A DNA stretch of 64,000 nucleotides from Diadema setosum (GCA_033980235.1 CM067067.1:27488451-27552450); one strand, 5' to 3'. Positions 23,660-35,698 are shown, counted from the first letter of the stretch. A program made the numbers and translations. Notes: generated by a model not told the origin, from the sequence alone.

Positions 23660-24900
23660 AGAAGGAATGTTTAATTAAAGATAGCTCAAGTCGAAGACCC
23701 AGGATTACAAACGTTGATTCTTTTTTTTATCCTCCTTTCATTTAACATGCCTTCACATTTATGGTTGCACTCCTTAAAAAAACTCTCCTGCGATCTTTGT
23801 TAACTTAATGTAGCCGTTTAAAACGTCAAACTTACCATGAAAGTGTTACTACGTGTAATACAATAGTTAATACTATACCTGTTGCTTTATTCATATCTGT
23901 AAAACACAAATTGGACTACCAATGACAATAAAAAAATACTTGTATTTGTTTTGTGCGGAGATTTTTTGTCTTTGTCCTGACTAGTTCAATATGAAATTTC
24001 TTATGTTTTTACGGCAGCATCAACAGCCTAAAATAAATTACTGAGAGATTTATAAATTATGAAATTTTTGGCAAACATCCACTTGAACTTCAGGCATGAA
24101 AAGCTCCTGATATTCAGCAAAAACAACTCAACAGATCAGAGACAAAGTTCCTTCAAATTTTGAAAAGTAGCACGCAGATTTGCTGGGCTTGGTAAGGTCC
24201 ATGCTTTGAGATCGTCACAATCGTGTTGTCACCAGGGAGGTGGAGTGTCTCTCTTTTACTTCCCTGTTGTCACGGACTAGTATCGGGAAGTTGTCACAAA
24301 CTACAGGATCACCCCTCCCTGCCAACTCCATGTTGCTCCCAGGGAGGCGGGAAGAGTCTCTTCCCACCTCTCTTTTGCTCCCCAACGTGCATCGTGAATG
24401 CGTGGCGTTTCTTGTCACCGTCCGTACCCGAGGCTGCTTTGTATTTGTCTTGGAATATTGATTCATTTCTTGTCATGACATGAGTGTAGTAATCGTTTTG
24501 CATGGCTATGTAAAAAATTGTGATACAACGTGTACTCAACTCGTCTTTGTGATTTTTTTTTCTTTCAGTCCAAAAGGAAGACAAAATAGTATCATGACGT
24601 TTGCAATTGTTCGAAAGGTCTGCAGACTATCAAATCACCCTTGTTTTTCCCGCTCCCAGGCCCTCCAAATTGAGCAATCCACACGCGCGCGCAAATTCCT
24701 TTGCCATGTGGTTTTACCAGCCAGCTGTCGGAATGTGCTTTGAAGTTACATTTCAGCCTGGCCTGGCTGGCATGAATGGGTGTCGAGTTTCAATCAATAC
24801 CTACTGTTGTTTTATTCTTGTACTTGAACATGTCGTTTCACCTGACAACACACGGAGATCGGGAAGGTGTAGGGCTGGGAAGAGGTTTTTGTTGTGTGTT
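23660..24900. other. interior of the 22729-28622 element; nothing recognised
   Basis: Several short open frames overlap on both strands around 24215-24909, none with splice support or a recognisable domain. Confidence 0.3.
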
Positions 24901-24907
24901 GCAACCT

Positions 24908-25073
24908 AATCCGGGCAATTAACCCCAGAGGGCAATTACCCCCCCCCCCCTCCCCCCCGCTAAATACTGGTTAATGGTAAGGTTAGAGTAAAGATTAAGG
25001 TTAGGTTTAGGGTGAGGAGTTTGGGTTATGGTTAGGATTAGGGCCAGGGGAAGGGTCCGGGGTAATTGCCCAG
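24908..25073. repeat. G/T-rich degenerate TTAGGG-like stretch with GGGTAATTGCCC ends
   Basis: The sequence from about 24970 to 25060 is a run of irregular GGTTAGG, GGTTATGG and GGATTAGGG units. It is bracketed by GGGCAATTACCCC and GGGGTAATTGCCC. The units are too irregular to be a functional telomere tract. Confidence 0.45.
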
Positions 25074-25287
25074 GAAGAAAAGAGGGACACGCTTTTGTTC
25101 TTGGTCAAATCGATTTTCCTAGGTGATGCTGTGGAGCTAGAAAGGAACAAAAAAAAAAAAGCAATTATGACGTCTGGCGTACTTCCGGGACGTCTTATTT
25201 TTCTTCCACTCTGAAATTTCCTATTGTTTGGCGTTATCACTGTCGTTAATTGTTATATAGCTACCCTCTTTCGCATTATAAACTTAA

Positions 25288-25636
25288 AGGTCCAGTTTAC
25301 CTTTGGGAGCAGTGATTTCAAAAGTTTTTAAGATATCATATTTGATGCATATGTGTAGGTCTGTTGTATCATAAAACATCCTACCATATGAAATATTTGC
25401 AATAAAACCTAAAATATAAGGAGATATCAGGGTTTTTCTCAATAAACCGTAACTGTATACGGTTTAGTCTGGAAAAATTTTTATTATAACTATTGTTCAC
25501 ATTTTGTGTATTTAACAACACTTAACATCGATTATACGGATTCAAATTTTGACAGTGGTTGTTTCTATCCCTAACTCACATTTTAGAACTATTTCATAGC
25601 ACTATTACTTTCATCTGCAAATGGTAAATTATGCCT
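25288..25636 (+). mobile_element. 349-bp TTAA-target MITE
   Basis: The ends are AGGTCCAGTTTACC and ...GGTAAATTATGCCT, with TTAA on each side (25284-25287 and 25637-25640). It is the fuller partner of the inverted copy at 22275-22540. Confidence 0.7.
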
Positions 25637-26143
25637 TTAAAGTCCATAGAACATTCATACGCATTAAGATCACACTCGAAAAGCTATGCTGGTGTATAGT
25701 TTGAACACAGCACAATGAAATAACGAATATCCCGCAGATTTACCAAAATTATGCGTCATGTGGGTCGATTCATTTTCTTTTCTTTTCTTTTTTTTTCATT
25801 TGTCTTCTTGTCGATGTGGGTGGGGAGGGGGGGGGGGTATAGATTCAGGATATACTTTTCCTTTTCCCCTTTCGGCCCGGTGCGATTACTCCTGGTGCTG
25901 ACATTCTTTCTGCTCGTCTTCCGATTATACTGTTGTAAATAAATGCACATGGAGCCCCGGCTGTATCGCAAAAAAAAAAAAAAAAAAAAAAAAGAAGAAG
26001 TCGTCTATCTAAAGTTGACCTGCAAGTACATGTACTTAAGTAAAATCTGAATCAATTAGCCATGGTACGGGTTTGCGGTTTCAATCCCCTCGAAGCCCGA
26101 TATTTGCCTTTCAGCAAGACACTTTATCCACAAAAGGCCAGGG

Positions 26144-28290
26144 CTCCACACTAACTTTCATTTCGGTGGCCCGATCGGGCCACCAAAATGATTGATTTTT
26201 ATTTTTTGGTGGCCCGAAAAGAAAAACAAACAAGCAAAACTATCGTTCCTACTAAACATAGAAAAATAAATATCAAGTATTACTGAAGTGATACAGGTAC
26301 CCACGTCTAAAATAAGGAGAAAATTTAATCATCTTATACCGTTATTCTGAGTTCTAAGATTTCGCAAATAGGCTTATAATAGATTATTATAAAAGTTGAT
26401 GCCTATCAAATTGGTCAAAATTTACGTTTGAAATGAGAAAGTGGGAGCATTTGCAGACATTAAACATCCGACATTTGTTTTAGCATCGTAAAGAGCCAAA
26501 AAATTACCGTTATTTATTTCTGGTGGAAATTCAAGCAATCATTCAACATTTACAAGTATTTTAACACCTTCCGGAGCCGAATGTTACCGTTAATCATTTT
26601 CAAATGTAAAACCAAGCAACCGGCATTCATTCTATCATCTTACGGACCTGAATATCATCCTTATTCATTTCCGAACGTGAAAGCAAACATCCGCTCTTTA
26701 TTTTATCATCTAACTGAGCCGATTGATACCGTTTATAATTTCCAAATGTACAAGCAACAATCTGTTACTTATTTTAGCATCGTACAGAGCAGAATATTAC
26801 CGTTATTCATCTCCAAATTCAAAAGCAAACACCCGACATTTACTTTATGATCGAAGGAGCCGAATGTTACTTCTGTCCACTTCCGAAAGTGAAATGAATC
26901 ATCTGACATATTTCAGCATCGTACGTAGCCGAATGTTATACTGTTTTTCACATTCAAACGTCATCCGACATTAAATTTGCCATCAAACGCAACTGAATGT
27001 TATTGTTATTCATTTCGAAATGTTAAATTTATAGCAAATGTCTGATATTTATTTTAGCATCTTAATTATGGAGCAGATTGTTACTACTTGTCACTTCCGA
27101 ACGTCGAAAGCAATCATCTGACATTTATTTTGGCATCTTCCGAAGCCGAATGTTATTGAGCACTATTTACTTTCGAACGTAAAAGCGAACATTCGGCATT
27201 TCATCGTCGTACGGAGCTGAATGTCATTGTTATTCATTTCCGAACGTCAAAGGGATCATTCGACATATATTTTAGTATCTTCCGGAGCTGAATGTTATTG
27301 CCATTTACTTTTGAACGTAAAAGCGAACATCCAGCAATTATTTCATCATCGTACTGAGTTGAATACTATTGTTATTCATTTCCGAACGCCAAAGCAAACA
27401 TTCAACATTTATTTTAGCATCTTCCGGAGCTGATTGTTATTGCTATTTACTTTCGAACATAAAAGTAAACATCAGACATTTATTTATCATCGGACGGAGT
27501 TGAATACTATTGTTATTCATTTCCGAACGTCAAAGCAAACATTAACTTTCACCATCAAACGCAGTTAAATGTTACTGTTGTTCATTTCGAAATTTAAAAG
27601 CAAACATCCGACAGTTATTTACCATCGTATGGAGCAAAATATTACTGTTATTCACTTCCGAACGTAAAATCAATCATCTGACATTTATTTCAGCATCTTC
27701 TGGAGCCGAATGTTATTGCTATTCACTTTCGAAAGTAAAAGCAAACATCCAACATTTATCTTGTCGTTGTACGAAGTTTATTATTATTGTTATTCATTTC
27801 CGAACGCCAAAGGGATAATTCGATATTTACTTTAGCATCTTCCAGAGCTAAATATTATTATTATTTACTTTCGAACGTAAAAGTAAACTTCCGGCATTTA
27901 TTTTATCATCGTATACGGAGTTGAAATTCGTTATCATTTATATCCGACCGTCAAAGCAAACATTCGACATTTATTTCAGCATCTTCCGGAGCCTATTTTA
28001 TCCCTATTCATTTCCGAACGCAAAATCAAATATCTGACATTAATTTCAGCACCGTACGGAGCTCAATCTTACCATTATTTATTTCCAAAAGTATGAGCAA
28101 ACATCCGACATTTATTTTTGTATAATACGGAGTCGAATATTGCCGTTATTCATTTCCAAAATTAAGAGCAAACATCTGACATTTATTCTAGCAGCTTACG
28201 GAGCCGATAGTTACCGCTGTTCATTTTCAAAACTGAAGGCAAACATCCGGCTTTTTTGGTGGCCCGGCGTGCGTTTTTGGTGACGCCGAT
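26144..28290. repeat. degenerate satellite of about 71-bp units, framed by GGTGGCCCG blocks
   Basis: From about 26440 to 28245 the sequence repeats a unit built on TTATTCATTTCCGAACGT, AAAGCAAACATCCGACATT and TTTAGCATC.TACGGAGCCGAA. Two spaced starts (27231 and 27373) lie 142 bp apart with one unit between, giving a period near 71 bp. The array is thus about 25 diverged units. It is framed by GGTGGCCCGATCGGGCCACC near 26167 and GGTGGCCCGGCG near 28258. The start CAGGGCTCCACACTAAC at about 26144 resembles hAT-type ends. No coding function is evident. Confidence 0.7.
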
Positions 28291-28622
28291 CGCAAATAAA
28301 CCATTCGCGAAATCGTGATTCGATTCGCGAAAAGACTCCGCTAAATCGCTACACTCGGCAGGGGCTACGTCGTCCTTTCACCAGGTCTCGTTTCAAAACC
28401 AAAATCTCGTGTGAGTTCTTGCGTTACCTATCGTTAATTTTAACGAAACATCGTTAATTTGCGTGAGGGATCGTTACTCATCGTTACTCATCGTTACTCA
28501 TCGTTACTACAAACGTTAATTTTCCCGATCGTTACTTTGCGTTACTAACGATCCAGGTGAAACCGCTTGCGTTAATGAAACGTTAATGTTGATTAACGCA
28601 AAGTTTCTTTTGGTATATACTG

Positions 28623-28733
28623 TATTCATCCAGCGCATGCCAACCAATGTGCAGCAGATTCTGGCCTCATCAAGCGATTGGCTGACAGTCACGCAGGTGG
28701 TGGAGCTTGTGGACCTGGCCACATTTTTGCCGT
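28623..28733 (+). pseudogene. Gypsy Gag fragment, part 2
   Basis: The frame reads FIQRMPTNVQQILASSSDW and then LTVTQVVELVDLATFLP, in frame with part 1 once the TIR element is removed. It is interrupted at 28733 by solo LTR copy B, whose 4-bp duplication is CCGT. This is a typical Gypsy Gag segment. Confidence 0.75.
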
Positions 28734-30409
28734 TGTTACGACCAAAATCACTCTGAGAATGATCGCACAAAAGAAACAATCAACTAATGTTCAGGCAGTT
28801 TATTAACAGTGATGTTGTGGGTACAGACCTGTAATCGGTTTTCACATCAGTACAATAATGATCAATAGAAACAATTATAAATCGGTAATGGAATCACTTA
28901 CACGCATTACATGCAATATCCCTGGAAATGTCCAAATACGATGCTCGATGCACAAATGAATGATCCGCGATGCATTGATGAATGATACCTCCGACGTAAA
29001 TCCAGAGGCGCAGGTTACAATACTCCACGGTATAGATCCAGGCTATATATCCACGTTATAGGTCTACGGTATAATGTTCACAGCGAAATATGCAGAATCC
29101 GTTATGACGACCACGTCCAGTGGATGCGTTGAATGATGATTCACTTAATAATGTTCAGCTAGGAATCCAGCCCGTCACAGCTTTGCCTTAGCAATGTCCG
29201 TTGACATTAAAATATGGAGTCTATCTCCAATGTAGGCAAATTAATTCTCTGCAGGGAAAAATGTCTCCCAGGCCTTATCTCCACAAACATAACAGGTCAG
29301 CAGGTAACACAGGACTGTCGACTATAACAAGTAGCTTCAGAGCCAGAAGTGACGTAACTCTCAGAGCAGTGGTGTTAGGTACTCTGCGTACTGCAGAGTT
29401 TCTCTGGCTTTTATATCCATTCACCCCTTTCTAGTACATTCTGTAATTTTCTCCAACCTGGGGCCACACACTTGAACATACTAGCAAGTCCAAGTTCCAG
29501 GAATCCTGGATGACTCACTGCCTAACTATGTGCATAACATCATTGCCAAAAATAACTACCAATCACATTGGGCTACAGGGACAGTGCCTCACTCAGCCAA
29601 ATATGTTAGCACTTCCTAGAACATTCTGGAATGGGTGAAGTCATTCTAGTTTAAGTGAGCTATAATGTATTTCCTGTCACATGCATGTACTGTAGTTACA
29701 TTGTATACCACCTAGAAAATTCTCCACTGATCTGGTCAGCCTGTATGTTGGCTATATCATATAGAATGTTCACCTTCATAGACATGTGGGTTGAGTGAAT
29801 GCAGCAATATTAGTAGAACACATCAGAGTTTGAGCAAAATCGGACAATCCGTTAAAAAGTTATGAATTTTTTAAGTTTCTGCTCAGTCAGGGCTGGATGA
29901 AAAGACTACTATAGCTTGTGATGTCACATGAGTACAACGATATAAAGAAAGAATAAAGAAAATTCAACATATTTCCATTTTTCTCGCATAACAAAAGAAC
30001 ACTCGACTTCTCTCTTTCAGAAGGCAGGGGGAATAATATTACCCTTAACATACGTCAGTAGGAAGTCGAAGAAATGTGCACTTTATTCAAAAAGTAAAGT
30101 TTTGTGAAATTCTCTTTCTATTTTCCTTATATAGTTGTACGCACGTGACATCATACACTCTAGTAGTCTTCTCTTCCAGCAGTGACTGCGCAGATACTTA
30201 AAATATTCGTAACTTTTGAACAGATTGTCCAATTTTCCTCAAACTTTCACTGATGTATTCTACTAATATTGCCACATTCTCTCAATCCTTATGTATATGA
30301 AGGTGGACTTGTCCTTTAATCTGGTCCACCTGTGTACATACACATTAAAACAACCATGCATGCAGTACATCATACATGTACATAACTACTAGTGTGTACA
30401 TTTGTGACA
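28734..30409 (+). mobile_element. solo LTR, copy B, with an internal MITE
   Basis: Termini match copy A (TGTTACGACC ... TTTGTGACA), flanked by CCGT (28730-28733 and 30410-30413). Without the MITE at 29772-30315 the LTR is about 1.13 kb, similar to copy A. It interrupts Gypsy Gag sequence. Confidence 0.85.
29772..30315. mobile_element. TTAA-target MITE inside LTR copy B, left end clipped
   Basis: The right end ...ATATGAAGGTGGACTTGTCCT is followed by TTAA; the left end starts at ACCTTCATAGACATG, so the outer 15 or so bases are missing. The halves are inverted (CATCAGAGTTTGAGC pairs with the CAAACTTTCACTGATG region). Compared with copy A, the host LTR sequence resumes at TTAATCTGGTC. Confidence 0.65.
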
Positions 30410-30730
30410 CCGTCACATCCTTGCCGTCGAATTTTATTCATGCCGTGGTCTCCCCACACCAAACTACACATATGTCCATTCAATACCTCCAGGATGAGTA
30501 ACACCAGTTGGCAACACAGCTGAACATGCTAAATATGCATCTTCATGACCTTGAATGCAGCCGTAGTCGAGGTCTGTCGACCACACGCAGGGACAGAGAG
30601 TATACCCCGTGTAATGGCAGCCCTGCTCAAATGCCTGTTTTTTCGACAACAGCGAGTGCTTGTACCATCAAACCCATGGAGAGAACACTCGCCATTGTCA
30701 ACCACCCTGCCAATGACAATCGTCTTCTGG
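30410..30730 (+). pseudogene. Gypsy Gag fragment, part 3 (C-terminal region)
   Basis: Broken frames give LNMLNMHLHDLECSRSRG with a following RRDRE...NGSPA stretch, and then ECLYHQTHGENTRHCQPPC. The latter resembles the Cys/His end of Gypsy Gag (C..YH...G....C..PC). Stops and frame changes are present. It ends where the non-LTR retrotransposon begins, at about 30720-30735. Confidence 0.55.
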
Positions 30731-30734
30731 TTCG

Positions 30735-30860
30735 TGTGCATTTTTGTAATAAGCGATCATTACATCCTGATCCTGAAATAAAAACGAATGACACAATTAT
30801 CCCGGTAGTTCAACAGACAAAATATCTAGGCCTCATTTTTGATAACAAACTAAACTTTAA
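30735..30860 (+). pseudogene. reverse-transcriptase remnant, block 1
   Basis: Encodes VHFCNKRSLHPDPEIKTND followed by TKYLGLIFDNKLNF. This is the palm-to-thumb region of a non-LTR reverse transcriptase, where K.LG...D..L.F is conserved. The next residues (KAHIDHVRQKC) are found after the MITE at 31388. Confidence 0.7.
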
Positions 30861-31387
30861 AGGTAGGGGATACCTTTTACAGACCTCCCAAAATGCAGCA
30901 AAACATTAAATATGAACCTCAGGGGACTTGTTTAGGCCACTGCTGAGAAATTTGGAAGTCAACAGTTATCTACAATTTGAATAATGCACAAAACTCAACT
31001 GCTCAGTAGTTCTGTGTGTCAGCCACACTTGAGTCTTTTTGTTGCAGTCTTCTGTATTTTTTATCTATAAACACAAATCTAAAAGTATAAGAGTGTGTGG
31101 CAAGAATGTATATAGAAGTGTTTGTAAGTTTTGATGAACTGTCTTCACAAAATATACATGATGGACACACATGCAGTGCATGGGTCTGCAAAGGTAGCCT
31201 AGTAATGTACTGGAATTTACGGTGAGCCCCGAAAAAAAATCAATTCAAAATCTAACGGTCAATAAAAATGTACTATGTTACCTTCCACTTTCAATACTTT
31301 ATGGGAGTTTCTAAAATGGTACTCTCTTCAACATACCACTGTATTTATACAACTCTTCAGTTGGCATGCAAATGGGATTCTCTACCT
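30861..31387. mobile_element. 527-bp TTAA-target MITE inside the reverse transcriptase
   Basis: The ends are AGGTAGGGGATACC and ...GGGATTCTCTACCT; TTAA lies on both sides (30857-30860 and 31388-31391). Deleting it with one TTAA restores NF-KAH in the reverse-transcriptase frame, which proves the boundaries. Confidence 0.85.
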
Positions 31388-31552
31388 TTAAAGCTCATAT
31401 TGATCATGTAAGACAAAAGTGTCAGAAAGCTTTGACTCTTTTGAAGGTTTCAAAAATGGACTGGGGTGCAGATCATGTTATTCTACTCCGACTTTACAGG
31501 TCATTGGTTCGATCGAAACTGGACTATGGTTGTGCAGTGTATGGCTCTGCCC
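31388..31552 (+). pseudogene. reverse-transcriptase remnant, block 2
   Basis: Encodes KAHIDHVRQKCQKALTLLKV and then LLRLYRSLVRSKLDYGCAVY, a pattern typical of the reverse-transcriptase C-terminal segment. Cut at 31552 by LTR copy C. Confidence 0.75.
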
Positions 31553-32716
31553 TGTTACGATCAAAATCACTCTGAGAATGATCGCACAAAAGAAACAATC
31601 AACTAATGTTCAGGCGGTTTATCAACAGTGATATTGTGGGTACAGACTCGTAATCAGTTTTCACATCAGTACAATAATGATCAGTAGAAACAATTATAAA
31701 TCAGTAATGGAATCACTTACACGCATTACAGCCAAATCTTAAATCACATGGTCCATGTAATCCCTTGGAAATGTCCAAATACGATGTTCGATGCACAAAT
31801 GAATGATCCTTGATGCACCATTGAATGAGTCCTCCAACGTAAATCCAGAGGTTAACTGGTTGCAATAATCCACGTTATAAATCCAAGGTATAGGTCCACA
31901 GCGAAATGTGCAGAATCCAACGTTATGACGACCACGTCCAGTCGATGCGTTGAATGATGATTCACTTTATAATGTCCAGCTAGGAATCCAGCCCATCACA
32001 GCTTTGCCGTAGCAATATCCGTTGACATTAAAATATGGAGTCTATCTCCAATGTAGGCAAATTAATTCTCTGCAGGCAAAATGTCTCCCAGGCCTTATCT
32101 CCACAAACATAACAGGTTAGCAGGTAACACAAGACTGACTATAACAAGTCGCTACAAAGCCAGAAGTGACGTAACTCTCAAAGCAGAGGTGTTAGGTACT
32201 CTGCCTACCTCGGAATTTCTCCGGCTTATATACTATCCATTCACCCCTTTCTTGAACATTCTGTAATTTTCTCCAACCTGGGGCCACATACTTGTATGTA
32301 CTAGCAAGTCCAAGACTGTTCCAGAAATCCTAGATGACTCACTGCCTAACTATGTGCATAACAGCCTACCAAAAATAACTACCAATCACATTGGGCTACA
32401 AGGACAGTGTCTCACTCATACAGCCAAATATGTTAGCACTTCCTAGAACATTCTAGACTGGGTGAGAAATCATTCTAGTTTAAGTGAGCTATAATGTATT
32501 TCCTGTTACATTCATGTACTGTAGTTACATTGTATACCACCTAGAAAATTCTCCACTGATCTGGTCAGCCTGTATGTGCTATATCTATATCATAATAATT
32601 AATAATAATAATTAGACAAATTTGTATAGCGCAGCTACTATGTAAATATACTCTACTGTGCTGTGATGTAACAGAGCTCCTGTCAATGATTAGACACATG
32701 AAAAATAAATAACAAA

Positions 32717-33014
32717 TTAATCAAAGGCTTCTGAAAAAAGATATGTCTTCAATAAAGATTTGAAGACAACAAGTGATGATGCCTTCCTCAGTTTCTCAGG
32801 TAATTTATTCCAAAGTTTTGGAGCAGCACAGCTGAAGGCACAATCCCCTAAAGTTACTTTCGTTTTTAAGTGAGATTGCTTTAGAAGCAACTTATCCTGT
32901 GTACTTCGTAAATTATGAGAATATGAGTGTGATTTCATTGATATCAATTCTGATAAATAACCAGGTGCTTGACCATGCAATACTTTATAAACGAGTATCA
33001 AAATTTTAAATACA
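32717..33014 (-). pseudogene. CR1-like reverse transcriptase, C-terminal block
   Basis: Encodes VFKILILVYKVLHGQAPGYL and then a tail with LWNKLPEKLRKASSLVVFK, as in the C-terminus of CR1 and L2 proteins. It continues from ...LKKLHWLPVRQRI in the other block after removal of the Helentron-like element. Confidence 0.8.
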
Positions 33015-34820
33015 ACTAGACTCGGAATTTGTCAAGACTGACAAATTAGGTGATCCGATTTTTTTTTTTTTAATCAATGTTTCGAGTCCTGATCGCAATA
33101 GGCGTGACAATATAGGTTTCATCCTTGTTTAGAGACATTGGCCGTGTGATATTTGGATTCTCATTTAGAAAAGAGAGTCAGGTCTGCCATCTTTGGTACC
33201 AAATTCGGTATACACTATAACGAAGATACAGAATGAAGTACATATGACATTTGACCCCACTTTGCGCAGACAAGATGGCATCTGAGCCAAAAGTTGTTAT
33301 TTTGTGAAATGATCCTTGTAACATGGTCTTTACGTGTGCAAAATATGGTAAAGATAGGACATGTATTCACTGAGATACAGGATAAAACATTTATGACCTT
33401 TGACCCTAATTTATATACCCAAGATGGTGTCTGATCAAGTAGTTGTTATTTTATGAAATAATGTACGGGACATGAACTAAACATGTACAAAATATAGTGG
33501 TGATAGGGTATGTTTTTCTTGAGTTATTGCAAAGAAAGTTGCAGAAACAAAGACATATTTCAATACATCGAAGATAAGCTTTAATTTCAACCAAGTTTTT
33601 GGACGTGATGCCGACTCCGTATGAAAAAACGAAGGGCACACTAACGGTAGCCCAAAGTCTCAGCTACAACATACTAAAATCTGGGAGAAATTCACCAAAG
33701 CATAAGTGAGCTAGTGCTCGATAAAGATAGTCATGTCAGTTTTCATATTCCAGAAAAACTGCACTCCCATAGAGATAACACGTAAACTGGTCAAATTTGA
33801 CAAGGTTACTTTTAATCCCTTTTCACGAGGTGATGCCGTCATCCAATCAAAATGTTGTTATTATATGACTGAAAGACCATTTAATAAGCTATAACATATT
33901 GAAATTTGGATGAAAATCAACAAAAGAATAAGTGAGATATGCTTGAGTAAACTTAAAATTCGATGACGTCATTTTGAAAATTTACTTTTTTTATTTTATT
34001 AAGAAATTTGATATCTTTTAATCATTTTTCCAGCATTGCTAATCCATGAAATGACATGTACAACTCATCAGGTTTCAGAATATGTAAAAAAAATGGGGGG
34101 TCATCGTCCATCCTGACGAGTAAAATCGGATTCAAAATTGGCGTTTTTTTTTGCATTGTTGCACTGTATATCGCCATTGACGCGCGCGCGGAATTTCAAC
34201 TTTGACGGGCCCGTGTGACGTCATATTGAGTCGGATTGACTTGAAACTTGGTAGAAATATTCCTTGACATTTCAGGCATCCGATAAGTGTAAAAAAATGG
34301 GAAATTTCTATTGCATAAGAGCTGTACGTGCGTATATGTGCGCGCGCGTACGCGTCCGTCCAATTTTTTCAATTTTTCAAAAAATGCTCCGATTGGTCTG
34401 AAACGTGTGCAAAAAAAAATTGAGGTCGATTTGAGCATACAAATATTTCAACGCGCGCGTACGCGCACGTTTTAAGAGAAAATATGAATTTTGATTATAT
34501 GAGTAGAATGCGCTTGACTTGAAATATATGTGACGTAAATTTCATTGCAAATTTTCATTCCATTAAAGAGATATGATTGAGAATGTGTTTTCATATAATG
34601 ACGTCATAGTGACGTCATGGTCGACTAATCACTATGTTTTTATTAAAAGGATCGTCTTTGGGACATGATACATGTATGGTATAATTTTGACATTGATAGG
34701 AAGAGGACTTTCCGAGATTAGCGATACACAATGTTTGCGGAGAAAGAAGAAGAAAAAGAAGAAGAACAAAGAATCAGTACAGATACAGAAGGTGATCCGA
34801 GAGGATACTGGGATCACCTA
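33015..34820 (-). mobile_element. Helentron-like (Helitron2-type) non-autonomous element, copy 1
   Basis: On the minus strand the element starts TAGGTGATCC and ends with GGATCACCTAA, a hairpin with 9-bp stem (AATTTGTCA / TGACAAATT), CCGAGT and CTAGT, and it sits between two T residues. An inverted repeat placed at the very 5' end but internal to the 3' hairpin, with TT target, is the published signature of Helitron2/Helentron elements. A (GAA)n-like run lies near the 5' end at about 34740-34768. Removal restores a CR1-like frame. No helicase is encoded. Confidence 0.75.
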
Positions 34821-35533
34821 ATTCTCTGTCTTACTGGCAACCAATGTAACTTCTTCAAAACAGGTGTAATATGTGAAAATTTTGACGAACTAGACACAAG
34901 TCTCGCACATGCATTCTACACACGCTGAAGCTTGGTTATCTGTGAATCTGGTAAACCAAACAATAACCCATTGCAATAATCAAGCCTATTGCTAATGAAT
35001 GCGTGAACAAGAGTTTCAGCGTCTTCCTGGCTCAAATATCTACGCATGTGACGCAAGTTATGCAACATATAAAAAGCAGACTTGCATGTGGTTGATATAT
35101 GCTTCTCCATGTTTAAACGAGAATCAAGCCATACACCCAGGTTTTTCACAGAACTTGATGGTTTAACTTCCAAATCTCCAACTGATATCTTACTAATATC
35201 CAGCTTTGTTACTTGTCTTGGTGTCCCAACAACAAGAAATTCAGTCTTTCCATCATTAAGCATTAACTTATGTTTGGACATCCAAGAACGGACATAACAA
35301 ATACAGGATTCTAAGTTTGAAATACTATCAATGTGTTGTTCACCATCAGGACTGAAGGAAATATACAACTGTGTATCCTCAGCATAACAATGACAAGAAA
35401 TATTTGAGAAACAACATTGAATACCCTTGATCAGATTACTTGTATAAAGTGTAAAAAGAAGGGGCCCAAGGCGTGACCCCTGAGGCACCCCGTATGGAAC
35501 ATCAAAATTCTTTGACATTACATCCTCTATCAT
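34821..35533 (-). pseudogene. CR1-like reverse transcriptase, catalytic block
   Basis: Encodes YGVPQGSRLGPLLF (RT motif B) and CYAEDTQLYISF in place of the usual YADD box, then KNLGVWLDSRLNMEKHI, and runs on to LQRV, where a stop has replaced the next codon. After it the frame continues NACARLVSSSSKF ... LKKLHWLPVRQRI up to the Helentron-like insertion. The first catalytic Asp is Glu, so the enzyme would probably be dead even if whole. Confidence 0.8.
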
Positions 35534-35698
35534 AATCTTTTGCTGTCTGTTAAAAAGATAAGACTCAATCCATCATAGGATTATCATATAGAATGTTCTC
35601 CATTAATCTGGTCCACCTGTGTACATACACATCAAAACCACCATGCATGCAGTACATCATACATGTACATAACTACTAGTGTGGACATTTGTGACAGC

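Larger units (their letters stand above)
22729..28622. mobile_element. 5.9-kb TIR element, TA target, perfect 30-bp inverted ends
   Basis: The left end CAGTATATACCAAAAGAAAC... and the right end are exact reverse complements for 30 bp, flanked by TA (22727-22728 and 28623-28624). Removing the element plus one TA restores a Gypsy Gag reading frame, so the boundaries are sound. Both ends carry repeated GATCGTTACT or CATCGTTACT motifs (about 22780-22900 and 28478-28545). TA targets suggest the Tc1/mariner-pogo group, but no DDE transposase was recognised. The inside holds a MITE, a G-rich repeat and an array of about 71-bp units. Confidence 0.85.
32595..35581 (-). mobile_element. 5'-truncated CR1-like LINE inside LTR copy C
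   Basis: The element runs right to left: reverse transcriptase at 35533-34916, C-terminal coding at 33014-32717, and a 3' tail of ATT/AAT units at about 32595-32612. TATCATA flanks both ends (32588-32594 and 35582-35588), and copies A and B show the uninterrupted site. A Helentron-like element (33015-34820) splits the coding region. Confidence 0.8.
31553..35696 (+). mobile_element. solo LTR, copy C, with nested CR1-like LINE and Helentron-like element
   Basis: Termini TGTTACGATC ... TTTGTGACA match copies A and B, with GCCC on both sides (31549-31552 and 35697-35700). Without the 32595-35581 LINE it is about 1.15 kb. It splits a non-LTR retrotransposon reading frame; the rejoined frame is off by one base, so a small deletion also occurred. 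Confidence 0.85.

Noticed and set aside
24970..25060. Interstitial telomere tract
   Set aside because: Units of GGTTAGG type are too irregular and lie inside a transposon.
26581..27433. Series of similar 70-90 codon open frames
   Set aside because: They are produced by the 71-bp satellite and shift frame from unit to unit.
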